Positions 7,777 through 16,691 of a stretch of DNA of 64,000 nucleotides are shown one piece after another. The stretch comes from Sphingomonas caseinilytica (GTDB lineage Bacteria; Pseudomonadota; Alphaproteobacteria; Sphingomonadales; Sphingomonadaceae), in contig NZ_JAMGBA010000002.1 in NCBI RefSeq assembly GCF_023516455.1, positions 892,501-956,500 of the forward strand, read 5' to 3'. Position 1 is the stretch's first letter. Each line of letters opens with the position of its first letter. A program made the translations under genes and the position numbers. The notes beneath the pieces were generated by a model, which saw only the letters and a list, made by a program, of their open reading frames with translations, did not search any database and was not told where the DNA came from.

Positions 7777-10195
7777 AGACCGAACGCAGACGCGGTTTGC
7801 CGCGGGGGGATCGCCCCTCGCTGCTAAGCAGAGCGGCAACGGCGCGCGCCAGGTCCGCTTCCCGAAACGGCTTCGACAACCTTGGCAGGCCAGCCGCTTC
7901 TCCCTTCGCGAGATTGGCGTATCCGGTCAGCAACAGCACCGGTAAGCCGGGCCGGATAGCAAGCGCATCTTCCGCCAGCTCGCTGCCCCGCATCCCCGGC
8001 ATCAGATAGTCGGTGATCAGCAAATCGACCTGCTCGCCGGAATTGAGCCGATCGAGGGCGGCCGAGCCGCTTGCGGCCTCGATTACCGAATGGCCCATTT
8101 CGCGGAGCATTTCGGCCGTTGCCGAGCGCACCAGATTTTCATCGTCAACGATCAGGATCGACGCGCGGCGCGGCTGTTGCGGCAATTCGCCGTCGGCCGT
8201 GTCCGGCGCTTCCACCCGGCCATCGGCAACCGGCAGCCACAGTTCGGCCGTAGTGCCCTGGCCGACCTTGCTTCGGATCTTGAGTGCGCCCCCGGATTGC
8301 GCGGCCAGACCATGAACCATGGAGAGGCCAAGACCGGTGCCTTCGCCTTGCCCCTTGGTGGTGAAGAACGGCTCGATGGCACGGCTGAGAGTGGCTTCGT
8401 CCATGCCCGTGCCCGTGTCGGTCACAGCCAGGCGGATATAGCGGCCAGGCCGCAAGGATTCGTCGTCTGCTGGAGTTACCTCGACGTCGTCCAACGCCAG
8501 GCGGATTTGACCGCCGCCCGCCATGGCATCCCGGGCGTTGACCGCCAGATTCAGGACCGCCAGCTCGAGCTGGCCGGGATCGACCCGCGCGGCGGGCACA
8601 TTGGCCGCCGTATCAACGCGAACCGCGATATGGGGGCCGATCGTTCGCTGCATCAGGTCGTGCATGCCTTCGACCAGCGATTTCACGTCGACCGTCCGCG
8701 TCTCAAGATGCTGGCGTCGGGCAAATGAGAGCAGTCGCTGAACCAGGGTCGCGGCACGTTCGGCGGCCTGCATGGCGCCCGAGATCAGCCGATTTGAACG
8801 TTCGTCGGCTTCGTGTTGCCGACGGAGCATGTCGAGCGCGCCGACGATGGGCGTGAGGAGATTGTTGAAGTCGTGGGCAACGCCGCCCGTCAGCTGCCCC
8901 AGGGTTTCAAGCTTGGCCATCTCATGCATTTGGGCGGTCGCTTCGGCCAGCCGTTGATGGTCGCGAACGCGGTCCGTCACGTCATAGGCGAACTGATAGG
9001 CTCCGACCTGCTTGCCGCTTGGGCCGTAAAGCGGGTTGAACTTCATCTCAAAATGGAGAGTGCCGCGCCGCGGATCGTTGACGTGCGAGATCTCGGTGAA
9101 GGCTTCGCCATCGATGGCGCGTTGCCAGACCGTTTTGGCGTTTCGAAGCAAGTCCGGGTGGTCCGCCAGGAGCGCAAGCTTGTCGTCGCCGACCTTGGGC
9201 CGTTTTCCCGTAAGCCGTTCGGTTTCGTCCGCCGCGGCCTTGTTGATCGCCAGTATGCGGAAATTCTTGTCGACGACCTGGACGATCGCGTCCGTCCCTT
9301 CGACCAGTTCCGCAAGCAGCTTCCGTTCAGCCAAAGCCTCTGAGATGCGCTGCTCAAGCGTCGCATTGAGCTGCTGCAGCGCGATCTCGGCATGTCGACG
9401 GGCCGTGATGTCCTGGAACAGCACTGCCACCTGTTGCTTCGAGGATGGTTCGACACGGAAGGCCGCCAGTTCCAAATGCCGGCCGGTTGCGACCAGCTCC
9501 TGCTCGAAGCGGATCGGCTCACCAGTTTCAAGGACTGCCCGGTACCGCTTCACCCAGCTGTCGGCTTCGTCCGGCACCATGTCCCGGACCCGCTGGCCCA
9601 CGACGTTCGGAATGCCGGCATGCCGCTCATAGGCAGCATTGGCATCGACATGGATATAGTCGCTCAATGGCCCATGCGGACCATCGAGAAACTCGATGAT
9701 GCAGAAGCCTTCGTCCATCGTGTCGAAGAGCGTCCGATACTTGGACTCGCTTTCCCGAACGAGCTGCTGGCTCTGATGCAGCTCGGCGATGTAGGTTTCG
9801 GCCTCATGCTGCCTGGCGCGGGCGCGCAGGGCCGCGCGGGCCGCGGAAACGAGTGTAACCGGGTGAAGCGGCCGTTCAAGGATGGTGACGTTGCCGAGAC
9901 GGCCCGCCAGGCCGAGGTTCGCTTCCGGCCCTGAACGGCCACGGGTCAGCAACACGATCGGCAGGTCCGACCATGGCGGTTGCGCCGACAGATATCGTTC
10001 AAGCTGGACCAGCCCCTCTTCACCCAAGGCTTCCTCGGCAAGGATGATTCCGCCGGCGCGCGGCTCCTCGAGCGCGTGGATCAAGCTGTCGATGCCCGCT
10101 TCCACGGTCGTATCCAGCCCCGCACCTCTAAGAATGCCGTTGATGACCGTGGAATCGCGCCCGGACGGCGCCAGAATTGCGAGGCATTGCGGCAC
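7775..10195 (-). CDS. hybrid sensor histidine kinase with N-terminal pseudo-receiver and C-terminal receiver
   Basis: 806 residues, no membrane segment. Order: a receiver-like domain (about 1-125), two PAS domains (about 150-270 and 295-415), HisKA with GGVAHDFNNLLTP (His near 450), HATPase_c with NLAVNARDAM, DTGTGMD and GTGLGLSMV, and a C-terminal receiver (about 685-800) with VDDE and phospho-acceptor Asp in LLITDYLMPG. The first receiver is degenerate: the acceptor position reads IILAEEAL (Ala53) and the usual Lys is Arg108. It starts four bases after the kaiC-like stop, so the two form one operon. A soluble kinase reading out the KaiC-like ATPase is the simplest model. Confidence 0.9.
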   Translation of the reverse strand: MPQCLAILAPSGRDSTVINGILRGAGLDTTVEAGIDSLIHALEEPRAGGIILAEEALGEEGLVQLERYLSAQPPWSDLPIVLLTRGRSGPEANLGLAGRLGNVTILERPLHPVTLVSAARAALRARARQHEAETYIAELHQSQQLVRESESKYRTLFDTMDEGFCIIEFLDGPHGPLSDYIHVDANAAYERHAGIPNVVGQRVRDMVPDEADSWVKRYRAVLETGEPIRFEQELVATGRHLELAAFRVEPSSKQQVAVLFQDITARRHAEIALQQLNATLEQRISEALAERKLLAELVEGTDAIVQVVDKNFRILAINKAAADETERLTGKRPKVGDDKLALLADHPDLLRNAKTVWQRAIDGEAFTEISHVNDPRRGTLHFEMKFNPLYGPSGKQVGAYQFAYDVTDRVRDHQRLAEATAQMHEMAKLETLGQLTGGVAHDFNNLLTPIVGALDMLRRQHEADERSNRLISGAMQAAERAATLVQRLLSFARRQHLETRTVDVKSLVEGMHDLMQRTIGPHIAVRVDTAANVPAARVDPGQLELAVLNLAVNARDAMAGGGQIRLALDDVEVTPADDESLRPGRYIRLAVTDTGTGMDEATLSRAIEPFFTTKGQGEGTGLGLSMVHGLAAQSGGALKIRSKVGQGTTAELWLPVADGRVEAPDTADGELPQQPRRASILIVDDENLVRSATAEMLREMGHSVIEAASGSAALDRLNSGEQVDLLITDYLMPGMRGSELAEDALAIRPGLPVLLLTGYANLAKGEAAGLPRLSKPFREADLARAVAALLSSEGRSPRGKPRLRSV

Positions 10196-10199
10196 GAGG

Positions 10200-11699
10200 C
10201 TAGGCGTCCTCTTTCAGTTCGAGGAGCTTTTCGTTCGCCCCCGAGAATTTGGGAACGCCCGTCAGGATGCCGCTGAACTGGGTAAGCGGCTCACCTACCT
10301 TCACTCCCGATTTGTCGATACGATATTCGCGAATTGACGGCTCATGGTCGCCAGTTCGCTTCTTCAGTACAGAGATTGCGCGACGCAACTGGCCGGCGGC
10401 CTCAAAGTAGCGGAGCAGCAGGACGTTATCCGACAGGTAGGTCAGATCGACCGGCGATTGCATCGCGCCGACAAGTCCGTGTTGCGCCAGAACGAGGATC
10501 GTCAGCACGCCTTGCTGGTTCAGGTAGGTCAGCATTTCATGCATCTGAAGCAGCAGGAACTGCTCTTCCGGCATCGCATTCTGATAACCGGACAAGCTGT
10601 CCAGCACGACGATGGTGGTCCCTTCCGCAACATGATCCCGGACGATGCCCGACAATTCGCCCGGGCTTAGCTCGGCTGGATCAACCTGTTGGAAGCTGAA
10701 GTTCTCTTTCCGCTGATCGAGATTGATGTGCAAGCCGCCCGCGCGCTTGTAAAAGTTGCGGCGTGTTTCGTCGAAGCTGATGAACAGCGCCTTCTCACCG
10801 CGTTCAAGCGCTGCGCAAACATATTGCATGGCCAACGTCGACTTCCCGCACCCTGCCGGCCCCATAATGAGGGTGCTTGTGCCTCGGTCGATCCCGCCTT
10901 TCAACAAGTTGTCGAGGTCGGGCAGCCCGCTGCTGACCGGTTGATCTTCTTCAAATCCGATATTGTGGTCAGAGGCCACCAGGCGCGGGAAAATGCGCAG
11001 GCCGCCGGTGCGGATGATATAGTCGTGAAAGCCCCCACGAAAGGCGCGGCCGCGCATCTTGAAGACCCTTAGGCGGCGGCGCTCGGCACCATAGGCGATG
11101 GTAAGCTGTTCCAGGCGGGTGACGCCGTGGACCAGGCTATGGAGGTTGGCATCATCCATCTCCTCCGTGAGGTCGTCGACGAAAATGGTCGTGACCTGCT
11201 TGCCGGTGAAATAATGCTTCAGGGCCAGCACTTGCCTTCGGTAGCGAAGCGGAGATCCGGCAAGCAGCCGGATGTCTGAAAGGCTGTCGAACACTACGCA
11301 GTCGGGTTTGAGACGCTCGACGCAGTCCATCACCAACTTGACGGTTTCGCCAAGCTCCAGGTCGGACGAATAGACCACCGATTGCTCGCGCGTCGGATCG
11401 AGGCTGAGCTCTGCCGGGACTAGCTCGTAGATTTCGATGCCGTCCAGCGACCAGCCGTGGGTCGCGGCCGCGGCGATCAATTCATCGCGTCCCTCCGATA
11501 GAGTGACGTAGAGGCTGGTCTCACCGCGTTCTCGCGCGGCCATCAGGAATTGAAGGGCGAGGGTTGTCTTGCCCGATCCTGGCCGGCCTTCAATCAAATG
11601 TACGCGCGATCGGGCGTAGCCGCCGGCCAGGATGTTATCAAAGGCTTCGATGCCGGTCGGAATGCCGACTTCCGGCTGAACGTCGTTTTTGGCTTTCAT
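10200..11699 (-). CDS. KaiC-like double-domain RecA-fold ATPase
   Basis: 499 residues with two tandem KaiC domains. CI has Walker A GRPGSGKT (38-45) and CII has GPAGCGKS (280-287). The catalytic acid pair after the first beta strand, Glu-Glu in cyanobacterial KaiC, is Ser68-Glu69 in CI and Asp310-Glu311 in CII. By hand alignment to YFE (431-433), the KaiC phospho-sites Ser431/Thr432 fall at Thr420-Tyr421. The ATG at 11699 was chosen because AGGAA lies just upstream; it drops nine residues from the longest frame. No kaiA or kaiB gene is visible nearby. It is likely a signalling ATPase paired with the adjacent kinase rather than a proven clock. Confidence 0.88.
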   Translation of the reverse strand: MKAKNDVQPEVGIPTGIEAFDNILAGGYARSRVHLIEGRPGSGKTTLALQFLMAARERGETSLYVTLSEGRDELIAAAATHGWSLDGIEIYELVPAELSLDPTREQSVVYSSDLELGETVKLVMDCVERLKPDCVVFDSLSDIRLLAGSPLRYRRQVLALKHYFTGKQVTTIFVDDLTEEMDDANLHSLVHGVTRLEQLTIAYGAERRRLRVFKMRGRAFRGGFHDYIIRTGGLRIFPRLVASDHNIGFEEDQPVSSGLPDLDNLLKGGIDRGTSTLIMGPAGCGKSTLAMQYVCAALERGEKALFISFDETRRNFYKRAGGLHINLDQRKENFSFQQVDPAELSPGELSGIVRDHVAEGTTIVVLDSLSGYQNAMPEEQFLLLQMHEMLTYLNQQGVLTILVLAQHGLVGAMQSPVDLTYLSDNVLLLRYFEAAGQLRRAISVLKKRTGDHEPSIREYRIDKSGVKVGEPLTQFSGILTGVPKFSGANEKLLELKEDA

Positions 11700-11725
11700 A
11701 AATTCCTGCTTTAACCCCCGCCACA

Positions 11726-11744
11726 TTCCCCCTTGTCGGGGGAA
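11726..11744. other. hairpin in the kaiC-like gene leader
   Basis: TTCCCCC and GGGGGAA pair around a five-base loop, about 27 bases before the ATG of the kaiC-like gene and after the AHSA1 stop. No T run follows in either direction, so it is better read as a leader structure than a terminator. Confidence 0.35.
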
Positions 11745-11811
11745 CGCAACGCAGGAATGCAGGAAGGGTTTCCGTTAATTTACCGAGTGACGGAATCCAT
11801 GTTCAGTGGTC

Positions 11812-12312
11812 TCAGGCGTGAGCCGCCAAGCCCTGGGCAAGTTCCTCAAGCTGCTCGGCACATTTGCCCCAGCCGCCCTCGAAGCCCATTTCCGCATGGG
11901 TGTTGCTGTCGGCTTCGTTCTTATGCAGCGCAACGGCACGATAATTGGTCTTTCCGTTTCCGGCGTCTGCCAAGGTGACGATCACGGTCATCGGGAAAGA
12001 CTCGCAACCTTCACCGACCCCTTCCGCGGGCCGATATTGCGGCGCCAGTGCGCTGGTCCAAACCAGCTTTTCGCCATCGACCACTTCGAGGAAGCAGCCT
12101 GGATTACCATGGCCGGTGTCGAACCCGTCGGGCCCAACCATGCCGATCCGGAACACGCCGCCCGGCTTCAAATCCATTTCGACTTCGCTGATCTCATAAG
12201 GCTTGGGCGCAAACCACTGCTTCAAAAGCGCAGGGTCGGTCCACGCCTTCCATACGAGGTCGCGCGGGGCGTTGAGCGTGCGTTCCAGCACCAGGTCATG
12301 TTTACCAGTCAT
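11812..12312 (-). CDS. SRPBCC / AHSA1-domain protein
   Basis: 166 residues. The family pattern is clear: LERTLNAPRDLVWKAWTDP at the start, LLKQWFAP, GGVFRI, GCFLEVVDGEKLVWT, and a final helix with GFEGGWGKCAEQLEELA. Such proteins bind small hydrophobic ligands in a START-like cavity; many are encoded with ArsR regulators. The ATG at 12312 is set by a perfect AAGGAGG six bases upstream; the ATG two codons earlier would touch this site. It follows the ArsR gene by 17 bases in the same operon. Ligand unknown. Confidence 0.88.
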   Translation of the reverse strand: MTGKHDLVLERTLNAPRDLVWKAWTDPALLKQWFAPKPYEISEVEMDLKPGGVFRIGMVGPDGFDTGHGNPGCFLEVVDGEKLVWTSALAPQYRPAEGVGEGCESFPMTVIVTLADAGNGKTNYRAVALHKNEADSNTHAEMGFEGGWGKCAEQLEELAQGLAAHA

Positions 12313-12329
12313 CGTCATCCTCCTTGAAC

Positions 12330-12650
12330 CTAAAGTTTGCTGAGAAATTTTTCGAGGCGATCGGCCTGGGCTTCCCATTCCTTGCGCCGGTCGGTGAGCC
12401 ATTGCTCCGCCTCCGCAATCGCATTGCCTTGCATTTGCGCGGTCCGGACCCGGCCCTTCTTTTCCGTTCGGATCAGTCCGCTCTCTTCCAGCGCCTTCAG
12501 ATGCTGCAGCACCGCGGGAAGGCTCATGGGCAGCGGCTGTGCCAGCTCACTGACCGAAGCGGGTCCGCGTGACAGGCGCGCCAGCATCGCCCTCCGCGCC
12601 GGGTCAGCCAGCGCGGCGAAGGCATTGTCGAGAAGTGATTCGTTAAGCAT
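12330..12650 (-). CDS. ArsR-family transcriptional regulator
   Basis: 106 residues with a winged helix: AFAALADPARRAMLARL, SVSELAQPLPMSLPAVLQHLKALEESGL, then the wing RTEKKGRVRT. No paired Cys metal site is visible, so it belongs to the non-metal branch usually paired with an AHSA1 protein, as here. The ATG at 12650 lies only about eight bases after the predicted -10 box, so the transcript may be leaderless. Three TAACTAT half-sites in the promoter are candidate operators, implying autoregulation of the two-gene operon. Confidence 0.9.
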   Translation of the reverse strand: MLNESLLDNAFAALADPARRAMLARLSRGPASVSELAQPLPMSLPAVLQHLKALEESGLIRTEKKGRVRTAQMQGNAIAEAEQWLTDRRKEWEAQADRLEKFLSKL

Positions 12651-12655
12651 GGGCT

Positions 12656-12711
12656 TAACTATCGACTCGGCAGCCCCGCTTGTCAAGATAGTTAAGTCAC
12701 TACCTAACTAT
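12656..12711 (-). promoter_or_regulatory. arsR promoter with three operator half-sites
   Basis: On the minus strand TTGACA (12686-12681), a 17-base spacer and GATAGT (12663-12658) form a good sigma-70 promoter. The heptamer TAACTAT occurs at 12656-12662 and 12705-12711 and inverted (ATAGTTA) at 12688-12694; the last two form a perfect inverted repeat with a 10-base gap. One site overlaps the -10 box and the others flank the -35 box, as expected for repression. Confidence 0.7.
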
Positions 12712-12718
12712 TGCGTGG

Positions 12719-13414
12719 TTAGCCCCCCGGCGGAGAAGGTGGTTCGGGCAAGTCCTTCGGCTCGGACTCGAACTTCGCATTCTGTCGGGCGCCGGTGATC
12801 GCGATTGCCCCAAGAGTGATGATAAGGGCGAGAAGGAGGATCCACCTGCCCAGCGCCTTCCAGTTCACCGATTGAACCGGCAAGGCCGTCATTTGCTGAA
12901 GTGTAGTATGGTCCGCAATATCACCGCCATTCGAGGCGGCCGGGTCGATGTGAATCCGAAGATCACGGACGAGCCTCGTCAACTGTGCATGGAAATCGCG
13001 GCCGCTGTCGACGGGCAGTGCGTTGCGGCGGAGAAGGGGCCAGAGGCTTTCCGGAAGCTGGTCGCGAGTTGGCAGTGAGGCTCCGTCGATCAGCAGCGGG
13101 ACCACCGGAATGCCGCGATCAAGTGCGGTCTCAACTTCGATGCGGACCCAATCGTCCGGATCCATGATCCGCGCTGGCTGCCCCTTGCGCTGCGACCGCC
13201 ACGACTTGCCGACGACGACCAGCAATGCGCCGCAGTCGGCGAGGATCGCTTGCAAATGTTCGTGGAAGTCGACGCCGGCGGGCATGGAATCGATGTCCAT
13301 AAAGACGCGGTCCGTGCCGAATTCCTGGGTGAGACGGTCAAATATCCGCCCGGTTACGCCCGCGCTGTCCTCGCGGCGGTAAGAGAGAATGACGGTCGAC
13401 TGCGCCCCGGACAT
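12719..13414 (-). CDS. TIR-domain protein with C-terminal membrane anchor
   Basis: 231 residues from the ATG at 13414. The TIR domain covers about 6-150: ILSYRREDS (box 1, 9-17), RVFMDIDSMPAGVDF (36-50), CGALLVVVGKSW (61-72) and DPDDWVRIEVETAL. The WxxxE motif (Trp89, Glu93) found in TIR NAD-cleaving enzymes is kept, so NADase activity is possible. A single membrane helix near 200-220 (WILLLALIITLGAIAIT) and a short Pro-rich tail follow, which puts TIR on the cytoplasmic side. It is divergent from guaA by 83 bases. No partner effector or sensor gene is adjacent. Confidence 0.85.
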   Translation of the reverse strand: MSGAQSTVILSYRREDSAGVTGRIFDRLTQEFGTDRVFMDIDSMPAGVDFHEHLQAILADCGALLVVVGKSWRSQRKGQPARIMDPDDWVRIEVETALDRGIPVVPLLIDGASLPTRDQLPESLWPLLRRNALPVDSGRDFHAQLTRLVRDLRIHIDPAASNGGDIADHTTLQQMTALPVQSVNWKALGRWILLLALIITLGAIAITGARQNAKFESEPKDLPEPPSPPGG

Positions 13415-13497
13415 GAGCGCGGCGTAGCAAGAATTCGGAAGTGCGAGAAGCACGCCCGGCGGTTTACAGCGCCAGATCACCTCACTATCGGCCCGCC

Positions 13498-15063
13498 ATG
13501 CAGCCCAACGAATCCATCCTCATCGTCGACTTCGGCAGCCAGGTGACGCAGCTGATCGCGCGCCGTGTGCGCGAGGCCGGCGTCTATTGCGAGATTGCGC
13601 CCTTCAGCCAGGCCCTCACCGCCTTCGAGCGGATGAAGCCGGCCGGGATCATCCTTTCGGGATCGCCCGCCGGAGTGCCGGAGGAGGGGAGTCCCCGCGC
13701 TCCTGTCGAGCTGTTCGACGCCGGACTGCCGATCCTCGGCATCTGCTACGGCCAGCAAGTGATGAGCCACCAGCTTGGTGGCCGGGTAGAGCCTGGCAAC
13801 CAGGGCGAATGGGAAGGCGAGTTCGGCCGCGCCTTCATCGCCATCACCGAGGAATGCGCGCTGTTCGATGGCCTATGGGCGGTTGGCGAGCGGCACCAGG
13901 TGTGGATGAGCCACGGTGACAAGGTCACCGCCTTCGCGCCCGGCTTCAAGATCGTCGCGGTCAGCGACGGCGCGCCGTTCGCGGTGATCGCGGACGAAGA
14001 GCGCCAGTTCTACGGGACGCAATTCCATCCCGAAGTCGCCCATACGCCAGACGGCGCCAAGCTCATCGCCAACTTCGTCCACCGCGTGTGCGGTTTGAAG
14101 GGCGATTGGAGCATGGCCGCCTATCGTGAGACCAAGGTCGCCGAAATCCGCGAGCAGGTTGGAACTGGCAAGGTGATCTGCGGCCTGTCAGGCGGCGTTG
14201 ACAGCTCGGTCGCCGCGATCCTGATCCATGAGGCAATCGGCGACCAACTCACTTGCGTCTTCGTCGACCACGGCCTGCTGCGGTTGAACGAGCGTCAGCA
14301 GGTCGAGAGCCTGTTCCGCGATCATTACAACATCCCGCTGGTCGTGGTGGACGCTGAGGAGCGCTTCATGGCCGGCCTCGCCGGCGTTACCGACCCCGAA
14401 GCCAAGCGCAAATTCATCGGCGGCGAGTTCATCGCCGTGTTCGAGGAAGAAGCGAAGAAGCTCGGCGGCGCCGACTTCCTGGCCCAAGGCACGCTCTATC
14501 CCGACGTGATCGAAAGCGTCAGCTTCACCGGCGGGCCGTCGGTGACGATCAAGAGCCACCACAATGTCGGCGGGCTCCCTGAGCGGATGAACATGAAACT
14601 GGTCGAGCCGCTTCGCGAACTGTTCAAGGATGAGGTCCGCGATCTCGGCCGCGAACTTGGGCTCAACGAGCTGTTCGTTGGCCGCCATCCCTTCCCCGGA
14701 CCGGGCCTTGCGATCCGCATCCCGGGTGAGGTGACCAAGGAGCGCTGCGACATCCTTCGGAAGGCCGACGCGGTCTATCTCGACGAGATCCGCAATGCGG
14801 GCCTGTACGACGCGATCTGGCAGGCTTTTGCGGTCCTTCTTCCGGTCCGGACGGTCGGCGTCATGGGCGATTACCGAACCTATGACAGCGTCTGCGCGCT
14901 TCGTGCGGTGACCAGTGTGGATGGAATGACCGCTGACATCTATCCGTTCGACGCCGCCTTCCTGTCGCGCTGCGCGACTCGGATCATCAATGAGGTGAAG
15001 GGCATCAACCGGGTGGTGTACGACTATACGTCGAAGCCGCCCGGCACCATCGAGTGGGAGTAG
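13498..15063 (+). CDS. guaA: GMP synthase (glutamine-hydrolysing)
   Basis: 521 residues, the normal length. It converts XMP to GMP with glutamine and ATP. The class I glutamine amidotransferase domain holds the nucleophile in GICYGQQ (about Cys84) and the His-Glu pair in FHPEVAHT. The ATP pyrophosphatase domain has the P-loop SGGVDSS (about 228-234), and the C-terminal dimerisation domain ends KPPGTIEWE. The ATG at 13498 was preferred over a longer frame because the core begins [10 protein letters not shown] right after it. The gene stands alone and converges on the CHRD gene with a three-base gap. Confidence 0.97.
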   Translation: MQPNESILIVDFGSQVTQLIARRVREAGVYCEIAPFSQALTAFERMKPAGIILSGSPAGVPEEGSPRAPVELFDAGLPILGICYGQQVMSHQLGGRVEPGNQGEWEGEFGRAFIAITEECALFDGLWAVGERHQVWMSHGDKVTAFAPGFKIVAVSDGAPFAVIADEERQFYGTQFHPEVAHTPDGAKLIANFVHRVCGLKGDWSMAAYRETKVAEIREQVGTGKVICGLSGGVDSSVAAILIHEAIGDQLTCVFVDHGLLRLNERQQVESLFRDHYNIPLVVVDAEERFMAGLAGVTDPEAKRKFIGGEFIAVFEEEAKKLGGADFLAQGTLYPDVIESVSFTGGPSVTIKSHHNVGGLPERMNMKLVEPLRELFKDEVRDLGRELGLNELFVGRHPFPGPGLAIRIPGEVTKERCDILRKADAVYLDEIRNAGLYDAIWQAFAVLLPVRTVGVMGDYRTYDSVCALRAVTSVDGMTADIYPFDAAFLSRCATRIINEVKGINRVVYDYTSKPPGTIEWE

Positions 15064-15066
15064 GGG

Positions 15067-15525
15067 CTAGCCCTGGAGCTGCCCGCGAAGAGCACCGTCC
15101 GGATATTCAGTGGTGTAAAGGTTCACGTAGAAGTCCGACGGGTTGGCGACGATCTCGGTCAGCCACTTTTCGACCCACATCACGCAATCGTCGAGTTTGC
15201 CTCCAGGGCCGGTGAAGAGAGTGACGACGGTGGGACCGGTGCTGTGCTCGCCGCCCTTGTGGATATGCGCCATCAGCGGCGTTGCGAGATGGGACAGGGT
15301 GAAACCGTAGCAGATCTGGTTCTTGTCGAGGTCTACCGTCAGCCTGACCTGGCCTGACCCGTCCATGTCGCCGCTCCATCGGTGCGATGGCGCCACCTCG
15401 GCTTGCCCGGACAGAGCGACTACGTAGGTCGCGGCATTGCGATGAGTCGGAATAGATGGGGACGCGGCGCCGAGAAGCGCTGGCGCGGCGATCGCGGCGC
15501 AAGCGACGCGGGGGAACGAACTCAT
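15067..15525 (-). CDS. secreted CHRD-domain protein
   Basis: 152 residues with a signal peptide (about 1-22). The CHRD fold (first seen in chordin) is recognised by YVVALSGQAEVAP, GSGQVRLTVDLD, ICYGFTLSHLATPLMAHIHKG and the end NLYTTEYPDGALRGQL. The AHIH stretch resembles the superoxide dismutase-like histidine cluster of such domains. Two Cys in the mature part may pair. The role in bacteria is unknown. A candidate sigma-EcfG promoter lies upstream, which would place it in the general stress response. Confidence 0.85.
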   Translation of the reverse strand: MSSFPRVACAAIAAPALLGAASPSIPTHRNAATYVVALSGQAEVAPSHRWSGDMDGSGQVRLTVDLDKNQICYGFTLSHLATPLMAHIHKGGEHSTGPTVVTLFTGPGGKLDDCVMWVEKWLTEIVANPSDFYVNLYTTEYPDGALRGQLQG

Positions 15526-15557
15526 GGCAATACTCCTGCCCGTCGCTCACGGTCACG

Positions 15558-15582
15558 AACCGTCGGGGCGTCGGTCAGTTCC
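15558..15582 (-). promoter_or_regulatory. candidate sigma-EcfG promoter of the CHRD gene
   Basis: On the minus strand GGAAC (15582-15578), a 16-base spacer, then GGTT (15561-15558), against the alphaproteobacterial general stress consensus GGAAC-N16/17-CGTT. One mismatch in the -10 element. The start codon is about 33 bases downstream. Confidence 0.45.
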
Positions 15583-15695
15583 ACGCGTCAGCCGGGCTGT
15601 GACTAAGCTTGGACAATTACGCCCTTCGTCGAAAAAAGCGGTGACGGAAGGCCGGCCTCGGCTAGGCTTTACCCCATCGTCTGGAGGGTTTTCCC

Positions 15696-16676
15696 ATGCT
15701 TCGCCATGCTGCTTTAGCTTTCAGCCTTGCGGCCTCATCCATCGCTTGCGCCGCGCAATCGCCCAAAGGCCCAGTGCTGCTGATCGGCAACAAGGGGGAA
15801 GACACGGTCAGCTTCGTCGACCTTGGGACCGGGACGGAACTGGGCCGCAGCCCGACGGGGAAAATGCCGCATGAGATCGCCATCTCGCCCGACGGGAAGC
15901 AGGCGGCAGTTGTCGCCTATGGCGACCAGACCATCGACCTGTTCGATATCGCGACCCGGACCAAGCTGAAGACGATCGACCTTGCACCCAATGAAGGCCC
16001 GCATGGCATCGCCTGGCTAAGGGACGGGCGGATCGTGGTTACGACTGAGCGAAGCCAGTCCCTGGCGGTGGTCGATCCCGCCGCCGGCAAGCTTCTGTCG
16101 AGCATCAAGACCGATCAGGCGGGGACGCATATGGTTGCCGTCACGGCGGACGGAACGACTGCCTACACCAGCAACATCCCGGCAGGCACCGTTTCGGTTC
16201 TCGATCTGAACCGTGGGAAGAAGCTGCGCGACATTACGGTTGGCGGACGGCCCGAGGGGATCGCGCTGAGCAGGGATGAATTGGTTCTGTGGGTCGGCGA
16301 CCTGGAAGGTAGCCGGGTGCAGGCCTTCGATACGGATACGTTCGACAAGCTTGCGGAGGTCAAGACCGGCGGCGTCCCGATCCGGGTCGCGGCCAGTCCC
16401 GACGGCCGTTGGATCGTCACCTCCAACCTTGGCGCGGGAGGGATTACAGTGATCGATGCGGTTTCGCGCGCGCACGTCCGTGACGTGCCTCTGTCCGGCG
16501 ATGAAAAAGCGGGCCAGGTCACCATCATCTTCTCAGCCGACGGGCAACGCTTGTACGCGGCCGAAACCGGATCCAACGTCATTGCGGAGGTCGACCTCAA
16601 AAGCGGCACAGTCCTTCGACGCCTTCCGGCCGGAAAGAATGGTGACGGCTTGGCGATCGCTCCCAAGCCTCAATAG
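15696..16676 (+). CDS. secreted YncE/YVTN-type beta-propeller protein
   Basis: 326 residues with a signal peptide (about 1-20; a weak lipobox SIAC is present, so lipidation is uncertain). Seven or so blades repeat patterns such as GPVLLIGNKGEDTVSFVDL, MPHEIAISPDGKQAAV, GIAWLRDGRIVVTT, GIALSRDELVLWV and RVAASPDGRWIVTSN, typical of YVTN propellers. Such proteins sit in the periplasm; their ligands are mostly unknown. It is divergent from the CHRD gene across 170 bases. No heme or quinone motif is visible. Confidence 0.85.
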   Translation: MLRHAALAFSLAASSIACAAQSPKGPVLLIGNKGEDTVSFVDLGTGTELGRSPTGKMPHEIAISPDGKQAAVVAYGDQTIDLFDIATRTKLKTIDLAPNEGPHGIAWLRDGRIVVTTERSQSLAVVDPAAGKLLSSIKTDQAGTHMVAVTADGTTAYTSNIPAGTVSVLDLNRGKKLRDITVGGRPEGIALSRDELVLWVGDLEGSRVQAFDTDTFDKLAEVKTGGVPIRVAASPDGRWIVTSNLGAGGITVIDAVSRAHVRDVPLSGDEKAGQVTIIFSADGQRLYAAETGSNVIAEVDLKSGTVLRRLPAGKNGDGLAIAPKPQ

Positions 16677-16691
16677 CCATGTCGCCGCCGA

